Of a stretch of DNA of 64,000 nt, positions 7,566 to 16,187 are shown one piece after another. Below the pieces are notes generated by a model. The model was not told the origin of the DNA. It did not search any database and saw only the letters and a program-made list of their open reading frames with translations. The stretch's first letter is position 1. Each line of letters starts with the position of its first letter. The stretch lies in contig CAYFQE010000003.1 of NCBI GenBank assembly GCA_964345235.1, positions 19,860-83,859 of the forward strand, in the 5' to 3' direction. The position numbers and the translations under genes were made by a program. Source of the stretch: Scatomorpha sp964345235. Lineage in GTDB: Bacteria; Bacillota; Clostridia; Oscillospirales; Oscillospiraceae.

Positions 7566-9836
7566 TTACCTCAGCACTATCTTCATTCTGTGGCTGTATG
7601 CCCTGTGTATCAGGTATGAGTCCTCGGCTTTTTCTTCAAACTCTATCCAAAAAGTCACATTCAAAAGCCTTAAATTTGCCGTTAAAAGGCCTGTCTCTAC
7701 ATTTCGAGCGGCTATCTTAGTTTTCCTGTACTCTTCTATTACGGCTATTATATCAGAAAGCAGTATCATCCGCTCTTCCATTTTTTCGCGGACTTCATCC
7801 TTAAATTCCAGTTTAAAGTCGAGCTCAGGCATCAAAATTTCTTCCCCCTCATACTTTTTAATAAGCTCCCTCTTTAGACTCAGCCTGTTTTCCCGCCTTT
7901 TGCTTATGTCGGGCGGGGACGGCGCTTTCTTGTTGAGAACCAGCTCTAAAAGGTGAAGACTTCCGTCATTTTGTCTTGCCAGTCTGTCACGGCATGCCAT
8001 GCAATAGCTGAGCATGGGTTTGTTTTCGGAGCCTAAAAGGCAGTCAGCGGCCATAAGATTTGCCATCTCGGGGTTTGCATACTGCACAAGGCCTCCAAAG
8101 CCGCAGCAGGGGCTCTTGTCCCGTCCGAGCTCGGGCTCCAGAGGTGTTAAACCGAGCTTCTTAACCAGAGCGCGAATGCCGTCTTGTATCTCGGGCTTAA
8201 AGCGGCTTGTGCAGGCGTCGTGTATATAAATTTCATCAAAACCGAGGTCACAAGGCTCAGTTAAATCGTGCTTTAAGAATATTTCCCAAATGCCAAAGGC
8301 CTCAAGCCCCCATTCCTTAAAGAGCGCAAGACAGGAAGGACAGGCGGCTATTATAACGGGGTTTTCAAATTCATTAATCTTTTTCTCCAAGAAGGCGCGC
8401 TGTTCCTCGTAAAGCTCTCGCCTTCCGGCCATGCGGGCAATCTCGCCGCAGCAGGCCGAGAGTATGTGAATGTTTGGATTAAATTTTTCGAGCAGCAGCT
8501 CGTAGCAGAGCTTTACATGCTCGGGAGCGGCGGCCGTCGCCTGACAGCCGGGGAAGAAAAGGTAATCGGGCGTTATGTCTTTGGGGCCCGTGCAGAAAAA
8601 GGCATCACCGTTTGAAAAAAGCATATCCAAAAGCGCAAACTCGTGCACGGCAAGACTCAGCTTCTGCGTGTCCACCATGTTTTCCCGCGCCTTAAGTGTC
8701 ACAAAGGCCATGTCATAGTCGAAGGGGCAGGTGTATTTGCACTGACCACAGAGAGAACAGGAGTTCATAGCCTTGTTCATCATGTGGTCGCCCATTATTA
8801 TCCCCGTATTGTTGTAGATTTCTCTTGTGAGCATCCGCGGATGTTTTCCGAATTCTCTCAAATAAACACAGGATTTGCGGCATTCCTTGCACTCGCATTC
8901 AATACAGCGTCCGGCCTCTTTTTGAGCATCTTCGAGGCTGTATCCCTCGCCCTCGGGAAGAGCTTTGCGCTCTTTGGCCTCGCTCAAATCGGTGTAAAGA
9001 TTAGAGCCGACCGGACCCTCAACGCCTCTCGATTCAGCGGGGTTTAAGTCTTGAACCAGTCTGTCGGCTGTTGCGGCCGCGCGTCGGGCATTCCAAAGAC
9101 TTAAAAGCACATCATCGTTTGATGCCGCCGCAATTATTCCATCGGGCAGCATTAGGGTAATTTCGTCTAAATCGGAATCAAAATATTCAAGACGAGCGCC
9201 CAAAACATCGTAATCTTCTTTTTTAGACAGAATAGATTTTTTAGTTATCTTTTCTCCGAAGAAAAATTTTATATCCATAGAAGAGAGCTGCTCTTCTATA
9301 ATTTTCATTTCCCTCTCATCCAAAAATTCTGCAGCTGCCTTTACCAGCTCCCCGATGCTTTCCTCCTCAATGTAAAAAGAGCAGGGGTAGCTCTTGCCCT
9401 CCAGTTCGGCGGCCAGAGTGAGAGTAAAAAGGCTTGCGCCGAAGACAGCGGTCGTTTTTTTCTTTTTGAATCTCAATAGTCCTCGTTTTTTGTCGGGGAC
9501 TATATATTTGCACACAGCCCTTTCAAGTGCAGGTATATCTATTCCGTCACCTATTTCCGAAAGTCTGCAGGCATCCGTGCACGGGTGCGAGCAGCCCTTG
9601 GCCAAAATAAGCGGAAAGGGCGTGATTCTGTGCAGCATTGCGGCCGCCTCTTTAAATTTGCCTTCCTTAACGCTCTTCACAAAAGCCCTAGCGTCAAGCT
9701 TCATAGGGCATGCGGCGGCACAGAAAGCCGGGTCTTCATAGCTGCAGCGACTTTCAATGTTACTTAGTTCCTCTTTTGAAAAGAGCTGTTTCTGCAAATA
9801 TTTTCTTGTCGATCTTTCAACAAAATGGTCTTTCAT
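7566..9836 (-). CDS. Dicluster/CCG-domain oxidoreductase with degenerate flavin domain
   Basis: A 756-residue protein related to the 'pyridine nucleotide-disulfide oxidoreductase/dicluster-binding' partner of Mop-type hydroxylases. Residues 30-110 resemble the glutamate-synthase-type N-terminal Fe-S domain (CSYEDPAFCAAACP; CSHPCTDAC). The following Rossmann segment has GASLFT at 133-138 where a GxGxxG is expected. Then come CIECECKECRKSC and the ferredoxin motif CSLCGQCKYTCP near residue 365. Two CCG domains follow (FFPGC...ACCGE; DACTSR...PCCGFGG...YCMACRD), as in heterodisulfide-reductase-like proteins. Likely role: electron transfer to or from the hydroxylase. A GAGGTG precedes the ATG. 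Confidence 0.8.
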   Translation of the reverse strand: MKDHFVERSTRKYLQKQLFSKEELSNIESRCSYEDPAFCAAACPMKLDARAFVKSVKEGKFKEAAAMLHRITPFPLILAKGCSHPCTDACRLSEIGDGIDIPALERAVCKYIVPDKKRGLLRFKKKKTTAVFGASLFTLTLAAELEGKSYPCSFYIEEESIGELVKAAAEFLDEREMKIIEEQLSSMDIKFFFGEKITKKSILSKKEDYDVLGARLEYFDSDLDEITLMLPDGIIAAASNDDVLLSLWNARRAAATADRLVQDLNPAESRGVEGPVGSNLYTDLSEAKERKALPEGEGYSLEDAQKEAGRCIECECKECRKSCVYLREFGKHPRMLTREIYNNTGIIMGDHMMNKAMNSCSLCGQCKYTCPFDYDMAFVTLKARENMVDTQKLSLAVHEFALLDMLFSNGDAFFCTGPKDITPDYLFFPGCQATAAAPEHVKLCYELLLEKFNPNIHILSACCGEIARMAGRRELYEEQRAFLEKKINEFENPVIIAACPSCLALFKEWGLEAFGIWEIFLKHDLTEPCDLGFDEIYIHDACTSRFKPEIQDGIRALVKKLGLTPLEPELGRDKSPCCGFGGLVQYANPEMANLMAADCLLGSENKPMLSYCMACRDRLARQNDGSLHLLELVLNKKAPSPPDISKRRENRLSLKRELIKKYEGEEILMPELDFKLEFKDEVREKMEERMILLSDIIAVIEEYRKTKIAARNVETGLLTANLRLLNVTFWIEFEEKAEDSYLIHRAYSHRMKIVLR

Positions 9837-9855
9837 GGCACCTCAGGCAATTCCA

Positions 9856-9887
9856 AATACAGAGGCAGGTTGCCCCGCCTCTGTATT
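9856..9887 (-). terminator. Hairpin between the aldehyde oxidoreductase and dicluster genes
   Basis: AATACAGAGGC (9856-9866) pairs perfectly over 11 bp with GCCTCTGTATT (9877-9887). In transcription order it follows the hydroxylase stop by 16 bp and precedes the dicluster gene start by about 20 bp. The T-tract is weak (TTTGGAATT), so it may be a leaky terminator or an mRNA-stability hairpin giving more hydroxylase than accessory proteins. Confidence 0.5.
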
Positions 9888-9903
9888 ATACAACTATTTT
9901 AAC

Positions 9904-12654
9904 TTACTTTTCCAGCGCTTTAATTGCTTCGAGAACATTCTCGGGTCTTGCGGGGACCTTCGTGATTCTGGCGCCGGTCGCATTGAATATGGCGTTGAGT
10001 ATGGCCGGGTGCGGTGCATCCAGAGGAGCTTCGCCGCAACCGGAGGCTCCGTAGGGGCCGTTCGGGCGCGGGGTTTCAAGGTAGACAAGCTCCATGTCAT
10101 CGGGAGCATCCTTTGGATAGGGGATGCCGCAAGCGACAAAGGATGTGTGTTTCTTGATATCCTCAAAGTCCTCGCTGAGAGCGAGACCGATACCTTGGAC
10201 AAGTCCGCCGTAGAAGTTGCCGTCAACCGCCAGCTTGTTAAGTATGGTGCCGCAGTCTGCAACCGAGGTGAACTTCTCAACCTTAACCTTACCTGTCTCG
10301 GTGTCAACAGCGACTTCGGGCAGGAAGATTGTGTACATGTAGGCGGGGAAAGGCTCGCCCTGGCCGGTCTCCTGGTTGAGAGCGACAGAGGCGGCATAGG
10401 CGTAATGGCCGGTATAGAAAGTCTCAATGCCTTCCGCTTTCATTTCCTCGTAGTTTCTAAATGTTCCGTCCTCGCGGCGCATTGCATTTAAAAGGTTCTC
10501 GGCTGCAATCTTTGTGGCAGAGCCTGTCATAACCGTGGAGCGGCTACCGCCGGCGGGGCCGGAGTTCGGGCAGAGCTTGGTGTCGTTCATCTTGAGTCTG
10601 ATTCTCTCGGGGGTTATGCCCGCCTCGCGCAGAACGCCGTGAGCGGCTGTGAGCGTGGCGATATCGGCGCCCTGTCCGTGATCTTCCCAAGAGTTGGTCA
10701 TGGTTACGGTGTTGTCGGGATTCAGCTCGGCATAGCACTCGGAAGCGTCTGCGTTGTCGAGACCGCAACCATATACGCCGAGCGAAACGCCGACACCGTA
10801 TTTAATTCTGCCGTCGGAGGCTTCGTTCTTCTGGCGCACTCTCTCAACAGCCGCCTGATAGTGAGGACGAGCCAGGTCGAAGAGTTTTTCCTCGCAATAT
10901 ACATCGGGTCTGCAGCCTGTCGGTGTGCGAGAATCGTCCTTCTCCTTGTAGCAGTTCATGGCTCTCATCTCGAAGGGGTCAATTCCCATCTTCGCGGCCA
11001 AGCAGTCAATGGCAATATCGCTTCCCATGAAAGATTGCGGCGAACCGTATGCTCTGAAAGCGCTGCCCCAAGCGTGATTTGTGAACACGGTTGTGTTCTT
11101 GTTCCTAATGCTGGGTATGTCCAGACCGGCGCCGACGAACTGAGTCAGACGGTGAGTCAAAAGGTCGCCGAACTCGGAGTAGGGGCCGTGGTCAATGTAG
11201 TTCCTGCCCCAAAGAGCCAGGAGCTTGCCGTTGTCATCGGCCGCAAGCTTAATATTCATGAAGCCCGGACTTCTCTTACCGGTGTAGGTAATGGACTGAT
11301 ACATTGTGAAGTTGAGCGATACGGGCCTCTGGCAGACGAGAGCAGCAACACCCAGAAGAGCCTCGTTTGTCGGCGAGAACTTATATCCGAAAGTGCCGCC
11401 GGTGTTGTTCTGAACAAGGCGGAGCTTGTCCATGGGAACGCCTATACCGTCGGCAATCATCGGCATATGCAGGTGAATGCCTATGGACTTCGAATGAACT
11501 GTCAGCATGCCGTCCTCATCGATATATGCATAGCCGTTGTCGGGCTCGATGGTGAGGTGGGGCTGACGAGAGCAATAGCTGTTTATCTCAACTTTGTTGG
11601 ATTCGGGTACGCTGTCCCAATCAAACTCTTCGCCCTTTATGCAGTTTGTTTCATAATATTCGTTGGGAATTCCGGGGTGAATCTCAATTGCATCCGGAGC
11701 AAGAGCCTCGGGCACGCTCATGTAGGCAGGAAGAACTTCCAAGTCAACCTTAACTGCGGCAGCTGCGGCTCTGGCATTCTCCTCGGTGTCGGCGGCGACT
11801 ATGGCGATTGCATCGCCGAATTGGAATACTTTCTCATCGCAGAGAATGGGTCTGTCCCAACCGTCGCACTTGTTGTTGAGCGGGAGCATGACAAGTCCGT
11901 TTATGCGGTTCTTGCCGGGCACATCCTTGGCTGTGATGACTTTGAAAACGCCGGGCATCTTTTCGGCCTCGGAGGTGTCAACGCCCTTGATGTTGGCGTG
12001 CGAAACCTCGGCCTGTACAAGGGCGAGCCTCAAAGTTTCGGGTGGCATATGCAGGGCTTCGTCAGCTCCGAAGTCCCATGTGCCGGTGACTTTCATTGCG
12101 GCAGAGGGACGGGCAAAGCTTGTGCCCACTATAATATTGTCGTTGGGAGTAAAAAGGAGGTCCTCTTTGCTCTTTTCGCCCCTCAAAACTGCGGCGGCGT
12201 CCATTGTGGCGTCGATCAGGGGTTTATAACCCGTGCAACGGCAGAGGTTCCTGTTTTTGTGGAACCACTCCCTTACCTCTTCGCGAGTCGGAGATGGATT
12301 CTCGTCAAGGAGCGCCTTAGCGCTTACAATAAAGCCGGGTGAGCAGAAGCCGCACTGGGCGCAGCCGTGAGCCATCCAGGCTACCTGAACGGGATGGAGA
12401 TTATCGACAGTTCCGATACCCTCAACAGTTGTAATTTCGGTATAGTCGGGGATTCTGGAAATGGGTAGTATGCAGGCTCTTTGAACTTTGCCGTTCACAA
12501 GTACGCTGCAGGCTCCGCACTGTCCGGTTCCGCAACCGATTTTACATCCTGTGAGCAGGAGTCTGTCCCTCAAGATGGTGGAAAGCTTCTCGTCGCCATT
12601 GCATATGAGTGTGCGCTTTACACCGTTGATGTTGAACACTCTTTTGATAGACAT
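9904..12654 (-). CDS. Mop-type molybdenum-dependent aldehyde oxidoreductase / xanthine-oxidase-family hydroxylase
   Basis: A single 916-residue chain, about the size of Desulfovibrio Mop (907). Two 2Fe-2S domains come first: plant type (CKIGCGTGQCGAC, residues about 38-50) and helical type (CAQCGFCS near 102 and CRCTGY near 139). The molybdopterin domains follow, with NTGGTFGYK, AFRAYGSPQ, DHGQG and the C-terminal SGCGEAPLDA that holds the catalytic glutamate. No FAD domain is present, as in Mop. The chosen start (12654) has GGAGGATA upstream; an upstream extension lacks homology. The substrate (aldehyde, purine or other N-heterocycle) cannot be told from sequence. Confidence 0.9.
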   Translation of the reverse strand: MSIKRVFNINGVKRTLICNGDEKLSTILRDRLLLTGCKIGCGTGQCGACSVLVNGKVQRACILPISRIPDYTEITTVEGIGTVDNLHPVQVAWMAHGCAQCGFCSPGFIVSAKALLDENPSPTREEVREWFHKNRNLCRCTGYKPLIDATMDAAAVLRGEKSKEDLLFTPNDNIIVGTSFARPSAAMKVTGTWDFGADEALHMPPETLRLALVQAEVSHANIKGVDTSEAEKMPGVFKVITAKDVPGKNRINGLVMLPLNNKCDGWDRPILCDEKVFQFGDAIAIVAADTEENARAAAAAVKVDLEVLPAYMSVPEALAPDAIEIHPGIPNEYYETNCIKGEEFDWDSVPESNKVEINSYCSRQPHLTIEPDNGYAYIDEDGMLTVHSKSIGIHLHMPMIADGIGVPMDKLRLVQNNTGGTFGYKFSPTNEALLGVAALVCQRPVSLNFTMYQSITYTGKRSPGFMNIKLAADDNGKLLALWGRNYIDHGPYSEFGDLLTHRLTQFVGAGLDIPSIRNKNTTVFTNHAWGSAFRAYGSPQSFMGSDIAIDCLAAKMGIDPFEMRAMNCYKEKDDSRTPTGCRPDVYCEEKLFDLARPHYQAAVERVRQKNEASDGRIKYGVGVSLGVYGCGLDNADASECYAELNPDNTVTMTNSWEDHGQGADIATLTAAHGVLREAGITPERIRLKMNDTKLCPNSGPAGGSRSTVMTGSATKIAAENLLNAMRREDGTFRNYEEMKAEGIETFYTGHYAYAASVALNQETGQGEPFPAYMYTIFLPEVAVDTETGKVKVEKFTSVADCGTILNKLAVDGNFYGGLVQGIGLALSEDFEDIKKHTSFVACGIPYPKDAPDDMELVYLETPRPNGPYGASGCGEAPLDAPHPAILNAIFNATGARITKVPARPENVLEAIKALEK

Positions 12655-12772
12655 TTTCTTGTATCCTCCTCGGTATAAAATTTTATTTATATTAAACACA
12701 GTAAACTGTGCTATATCTTGCAAAATCAAGCTCTCGGCGGTATTATATAAAAAAAGCAAAGGATGTGAGAAA

Positions 12773-13042
12773 ATGGAAAAACTTAACGCGAAAGAAATAA
12801 CGGCGTCCTCTGTTACAATAGAGGCAAAGGATGCGCTTACGGGCGAAGTTGTGCGGCATGTTCTGCCGATAGACTACAGAGAAAACTCCAATTGTCTAAG
12901 GCTTATTGCCGAAAATTCCAAGGGCGAGCCGTCAGAGCTTTTCTTCTACACGATGAGCGGCCTCGGTCATGTGAAAGACATATGCGGACAGGGTGCAAAT
13001 GTAGATCCTTGCGGGGGTCACAGCCCCGAGCACGAAAGCTAA
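12773..13042 (+). CDS. Uncharacterised 89-residue protein divergent from the hydroxylase
   Basis: I do not recognise this protein. It starts MEKLNAKEITASS behind GGATGTGAG, is soluble, and ends in a Cys/Gly/His tail (DICGQGANVDPCGGHSPEHES) that could bind metal. It lies in the short divergent space between the hydroxylase and the MobA-ModE gene, so its expression is likely linked to one of them. A much longer reading frame extends upstream across the hydroxylase promoter; I rejected it because it has no ribosome site and overlaps a certain gene. Confidence 0.7.
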   Translation: MEKLNAKEITASSVTIEAKDALTGEVVRHVLPIDYRENSNCLRLIAENSKGEPSELFFYTMSGLGHVKDICGQGANVDPCGGHSPEHES

Positions 13043-13191
13043 TCTTTTTGTCAATGAACTAAGATAACTGTATCAGCTTTATATTTTACGGTCAACTTAT
13101 AAATACAAATAAGTTGAAGTTTCTTGCCTTATAAAAGCCCGTTTTCCGGGCAAAATTCATATAAAAATGAAGATGGGAGGGAACGCTTTTC

Positions 13192-14112
13192 ATGATAGGC
13201 GCGGTTGTTGTTGCGGCGGGCATGAGCTCAAGAATGGGCAGCTTCAAACCCATGCTCTCGCTGGGTGAGCTTACAATCTCCAGAAGACTCATCACCAGCC
13301 TAAAGCAGGCGGGTGTCGATAGAATAGTTGTGATAACCGGCTTTAAGGCCGATGAGCTCGAGCGCCACCTTGCCGATTTGGGCGTGGTTTTTTTGAGAAA
13401 CGAAAACTACGAAACTACCGATATGTTCGAAAGCGCCAAAATCGGCCTGAGTTATCTCAGCGATAAATGCGAAGGAACTCTCTTCACCCCCGTGGATATT
13501 CCGCTTTTTAAGGCGGATACGGCAAGAGCACTTATGGAAAGCTCTTCCGAAATTTCCATACCCACATACGGAGGAAAAGACGGACACCCTATTTTTATAA
13601 GCTCAAAGGCAGTGGAGAAACTGATAAATTATTCGGGAGAAGACGGCCTGAAGGGTGCAATCGAGTGTTCGGGATTTGAGATTGAGCGAACAGAGCTCCG
13701 AGATCCCGGAATTCTGCACGATGCCGACACTCCCAAAGACTACGAAAACCTTTTAAAGCTCCACAATCGTCAGCTTGTAAGGCCGGTGCTCTCGCTTTCG
13801 CTCCGAAAGGAAAAGCTCCTTGTCGATGAAAAAATCGCCATGCTCTTAGAGCTCATATTCGAAACAAGCTCTGTCTCCGAGGCGTGCAAAAGAATGCAGC
13901 TTTCCTATTCCTCGGGCTGGAATATTATAAACAGACTGGAGGCCCAACTGGGCTATAAAACCGTAGAGAGAAAAAGAGGCGGCAAAGAGGGTAGCGGAAG
14001 CAGCCTTACAGAGCGCGGCATTGAGCTTGTCGAAAAATACAGAAGGCTCGAAAAAGAGCTTCAGGAAACTGCCGAGCAAAAATACCGAGAGATATTCAAA
14101 GAGAGCATATAG
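13192..14112 (+). CDS. MobA-like nucleotidyltransferase fused to ModE-type HTH (DVU_1551 type)
   Basis: Residues 1-195 form a MobA/MocA-like NTP-transferase: VVVAAGMSSRMGSFKPML is the nucleotide loop and FTPVDIPLF the metal site. Residues about 205-306 resemble the ModE winged-helix DNA-binding domain (MQLSYSSGWNIINRLEAQLG, then TERGIELVEKYRRLE). It therefore probably builds the cytidylylated molybdopterin needed by the hydroxylase and may also act as a regulator of the locus. GGGAGGGAA precedes the ATG. The stop abuts the next ATG directly. Confidence 0.83.
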   Translation: MIGAVVVAAGMSSRMGSFKPMLSLGELTISRRLITSLKQAGVDRIVVITGFKADELERHLADLGVVFLRNENYETTDMFESAKIGLSYLSDKCEGTLFTPVDIPLFKADTARALMESSSEISIPTYGGKDGHPIFISSKAVEKLINYSGEDGLKGAIECSGFEIERTELRDPGILHDADTPKDYENLLKLHNRQLVRPVLSLSLRKEKLLVDEKIAMLLELIFETSSVSEACKRMQLSYSSGWNIINRLEAQLGYKTVERKRGGKEGSGSSLTERGIELVEKYRRLEKELQETAEQKYREIFKESI

Positions 14113-15192
14113 ATGAAAAATATTTATTTTATAAGACACGGGAAACCCGAGTTTCCCACATCCGAATCATACTGCATAGGTAAAACCGACTTTCCGCTTT
14201 CCGATATCGGCAAAATTCAGGCGGCGCTTTTGGCGCCTGCGGTAGCCGAGCTCGATATCAAGCAGGCCTACAGCTCCGCCCTTTTAAGGGCGAAAGAAAC
14301 ACTCGAAATTCTGGGCATCGAGGGCGGGAATCTGAGTGAACTCAACGAGGCCGATTTCGGCGAATGGGACGGACTCAACTTCGAGCAGATAAAAAGCTCA
14401 TATCCAAGCCTATATGCGCAAAGGGGCGAAGACCCCACGCTCATGCCGCCGGGAGCCGAACAATATTTCGACCTTAAAATGAGGGCAACATCCATCTTCG
14501 AGCGCATCGAAAAAAGCGCAAACGGCAATGTTCTCATAGTAGGGCACCGCAGTTTTTTTCAGGCTCTCTTTTGCGAGCTTTTCGGCCTCAAACCGAGTGA
14601 GGCGGCCAAACTTTCGATTCCGCACGGCTCTATAAGCCGAATAGAAATCAACGGGAATATTATAGAGCCCGATTATATCGGCAAAGTCATTAGGCCCGAG
14701 CTGGATGAGGCTTGCTGTTTAAGCATACTCTCGGCCCTCGGGCTTCAGGAAAATATAATAAATCACTCCATAGCTGTTGCTCGTTTTGCCATGGACATTG
14801 TCGCCGCTCTCGCGGCTGTCGGCGTGTTTTTCGATGAAAACACAATTTTCACCGCCGCCATGCTTCACGATATGAAAAGAACGGAGCCGCTCCATGCCCT
14901 TCGCGCCTTCGAGCTTCTGAATGAACTGGGATATAATGAGGCGGCAGAGCTTATTAAGGTTCATCACGACATATCCGAGGCCGAAGAGATAACACCCGCG
15001 GGCGTTTTAAGAGTAGCCGATGCCTGTGTTCTATCGGCTAAAAAGGTAGGCCTTAAAAAGAGATACATGGAGAGCCGCAAAAAGTGCAAAACCGACGAAG
15101 CGCTCATAATGCACACGCTCCGCTACGAATCAGCCGTAAGAGAGGCCGAACTTATTAATAAAGCATTGGGCAAGAGCTTTATAGAGATATAA
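14113..15192 (+). CDS. Histidine-phosphatase / HD-domain fusion protein
   Basis: A 359-residue two-domain protein. Residues 1-185 are a phosphoglycerate-mutase-like histidine phosphatase (FIRHGKPEF with the catalytic His, and VGHRSF late). Residues about 200-355 carry an HD phosphohydrolase core (NHSIAVARFA, then AAMLHDMKR, then VHHDISEA). Both halves suggest hydrolysis of a phosphorylated small molecule. It starts at the base after the MobA-ModE stop, so the two are translated together; the substrate is unknown. Confidence 0.75.
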   Translation: MKNIYFIRHGKPEFPTSESYCIGKTDFPLSDIGKIQAALLAPAVAELDIKQAYSSALLRAKETLEILGIEGGNLSELNEADFGEWDGLNFEQIKSSYPSLYAQRGEDPTLMPPGAEQYFDLKMRATSIFERIEKSANGNVLIVGHRSFFQALFCELFGLKPSEAAKLSIPHGSISRIEINGNIIEPDYIGKVIRPELDEACCLSILSALGLQENIINHSIAVARFAMDIVAALAAVGVFFDENTIFTAAMLHDMKRTEPLHALRAFELLNELGYNEAAELIKVHHDISEAEEITPAGVLRVADACVLSAKKVGLKKRYMESRKKCKTDEALIMHTLRYESAVREAELINKALGKSFIEI

Positions 15193-15217
15193 AAAACATA
15201 AACAGCAGTACAAAATA

Positions 15218-15260
15218 AAAATTGCCGAGCAAGCTCAAATACGAGCCACTCGGCAATTTT
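15218..15260. terminator. Bidirectional terminator between converging genes
   Basis: AAAATTGCCGAG (15218-15229) pairs over 12 bp with CTCGGCAATTTT (15249-15260), followed by further T residues on the plus strand and a T-rich tract on the minus strand. It serves the phosphatase-HD gene and the VanY-like gene. Confidence 0.8.
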
Positions 15261-15268
15261 TTTCGTTT

Positions 15269-16063
15269 TTATTTATAAAGGTCTAAAAACTCTTCCAAAC
15301 AAAGACCGTGTTCTTTTATGTATTTTGCAACCTCAACGCCCACATATCTGAAGTGCCACGGCTCATACATTATTTTGGTTATCTCGGTTTTGTCCTTAGG
15401 ATAGCGCAGTATAAAGCCGTAGTCCTGGCAGGTGGAGTTAAGCCACTTAAAAAGTTCGGTTTTCTCCAGTTCGGCGTTCTTAAACTCGTAGTACCTGTCG
15501 GTTATGTCGGCGGCAAGTCCGAGCTGGTGCTCGCTTGTGCCGGGAGGAGAAACTATGGTCTTGGCTTTCTCTTCGCCATATTGCGAAACCTTGCGGGTAT
15601 AGAGATACTGCTGAGTGTTAAAATCTCTGTAGGCAGACGAAAGATAAACGCTGTATCCCTCGGCGCGGGCGGCTGCAATCCATTCTTTCAAAGGCTCAGC
15701 GGCTCTCACATCAAAGCTCTGGTTGTTCTCGATAACAACAAGCTCGGGCGCATATTCTCCGATGTTGTTATCAGGGTTTGCAAGTTTAAGCTCCCATGAA
15801 TCCAAATCGACTTGCGGAAGCTCAGACTCTACCCTCTCAGGCTGTGCCTCTTCCACAGCGGGGCTCTCCTCGGGGGGGACCTCGGTTTCTGTATCTATAA
15901 GCTCAGGACTTTCTATAGCGGGTAGTGGAGTTTCCTTAAGCTCCGGCTCTTTTGTATCGGAGCCGACAAACGACCCGTTTTTCATTGCAAACAGCAATAT
16001 GCCTAAAAAGGCAAAGAGGAGTAAAAAGCCGAAAGCGGCCCTAAGTGCTTTGGTTTTTTTCAT
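15269..16063 (-). CDS. VanY-family D-alanyl-D-alanine carboxypeptidase, membrane anchored
   Basis: Trims D-Ala from peptidoglycan stem peptides outside the cell. One N-terminal membrane anchor (about residues 8-27), a Pro/Glu-rich linker to about residue 85, then the M15B domain with SSAYRDFNTQQ, the zinc/catalytic pattern PPGTSEHQLGLAADITD and EPWHFRYVG. Length 264 is normal. A vancomycin-resistance role is not implied since no vanHAX or two-component genes are nearby. Confidence 0.88.
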   Translation of the reverse strand: MKKTKALRAAFGFLLLFAFLGILLFAMKNGSFVGSDTKEPELKETPLPAIESPELIDTETEVPPEESPAVEEAQPERVESELPQVDLDSWELKLANPDNNIGEYAPELVVIENNQSFDVRAAEPLKEWIAAARAEGYSVYLSSAYRDFNTQQYLYTRKVSQYGEEKAKTIVSPPGTSEHQLGLAADITDRYYEFKNAELEKTELFKWLNSTCQDYGFILRYPKDKTEITKIMYEPWHFRYVGVEVAKYIKEHGLCLEEFLDLYK

Positions 16064-16090
16064 TTCATCACCGCAAAATAAATTTTTTTG

Positions 16091-16119
16091 ATAATACCAA
16101 GATTTTGCTTATATGTCAA
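16091..16119 (-). promoter_or_regulatory. Promoter of the VanY-like gene
   Basis: On the minus strand TTGACA (complement of 16114-16119) is followed after 17 bp by TATTAT (complement of 16091-16096), about 25 bp before the coding start. Confidence 0.65.
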
Positions 16120-16187
16120 ACCGAGGGGAAGATGCGCCATACCCTGCGGGACTTGATATTTAAGCAAAAAAGCCTTAAAATTTCCCT

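Noticed and set aside
9757..10491. 244-codon plus-strand frame spanning the hydroxylase/dicluster junction
   Set aside because: Antisense to two well-supported genes and to their hairpin; no homology or start signal.
10639..12342. 567-codon open frame on the plus strand opposite the hydroxylase gene
   Set aside because: It is the antisense shadow of a certain molybdenum-hydroxylase gene: no ribosome site, no recognisable domain, composition dictated by the other strand.
12488..13042. Longer reading frame (184 codons) for the 89-residue protein
   Set aside because: The extra 95 codons lie over the hydroxylase start and promoter region on the other strand and have no ribosome site; the inner ATG at 12773 has one.
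16077..16187. Possible preQ1 riboswitch before queH
   Set aside because: QueH-QueT genes are often preQ1 controlled, so I looked for the short H-type pseudoknot and A-rich tail. The CCCTGCGGG hairpin and nearby A runs do not fit either known preQ1 class convincingly.
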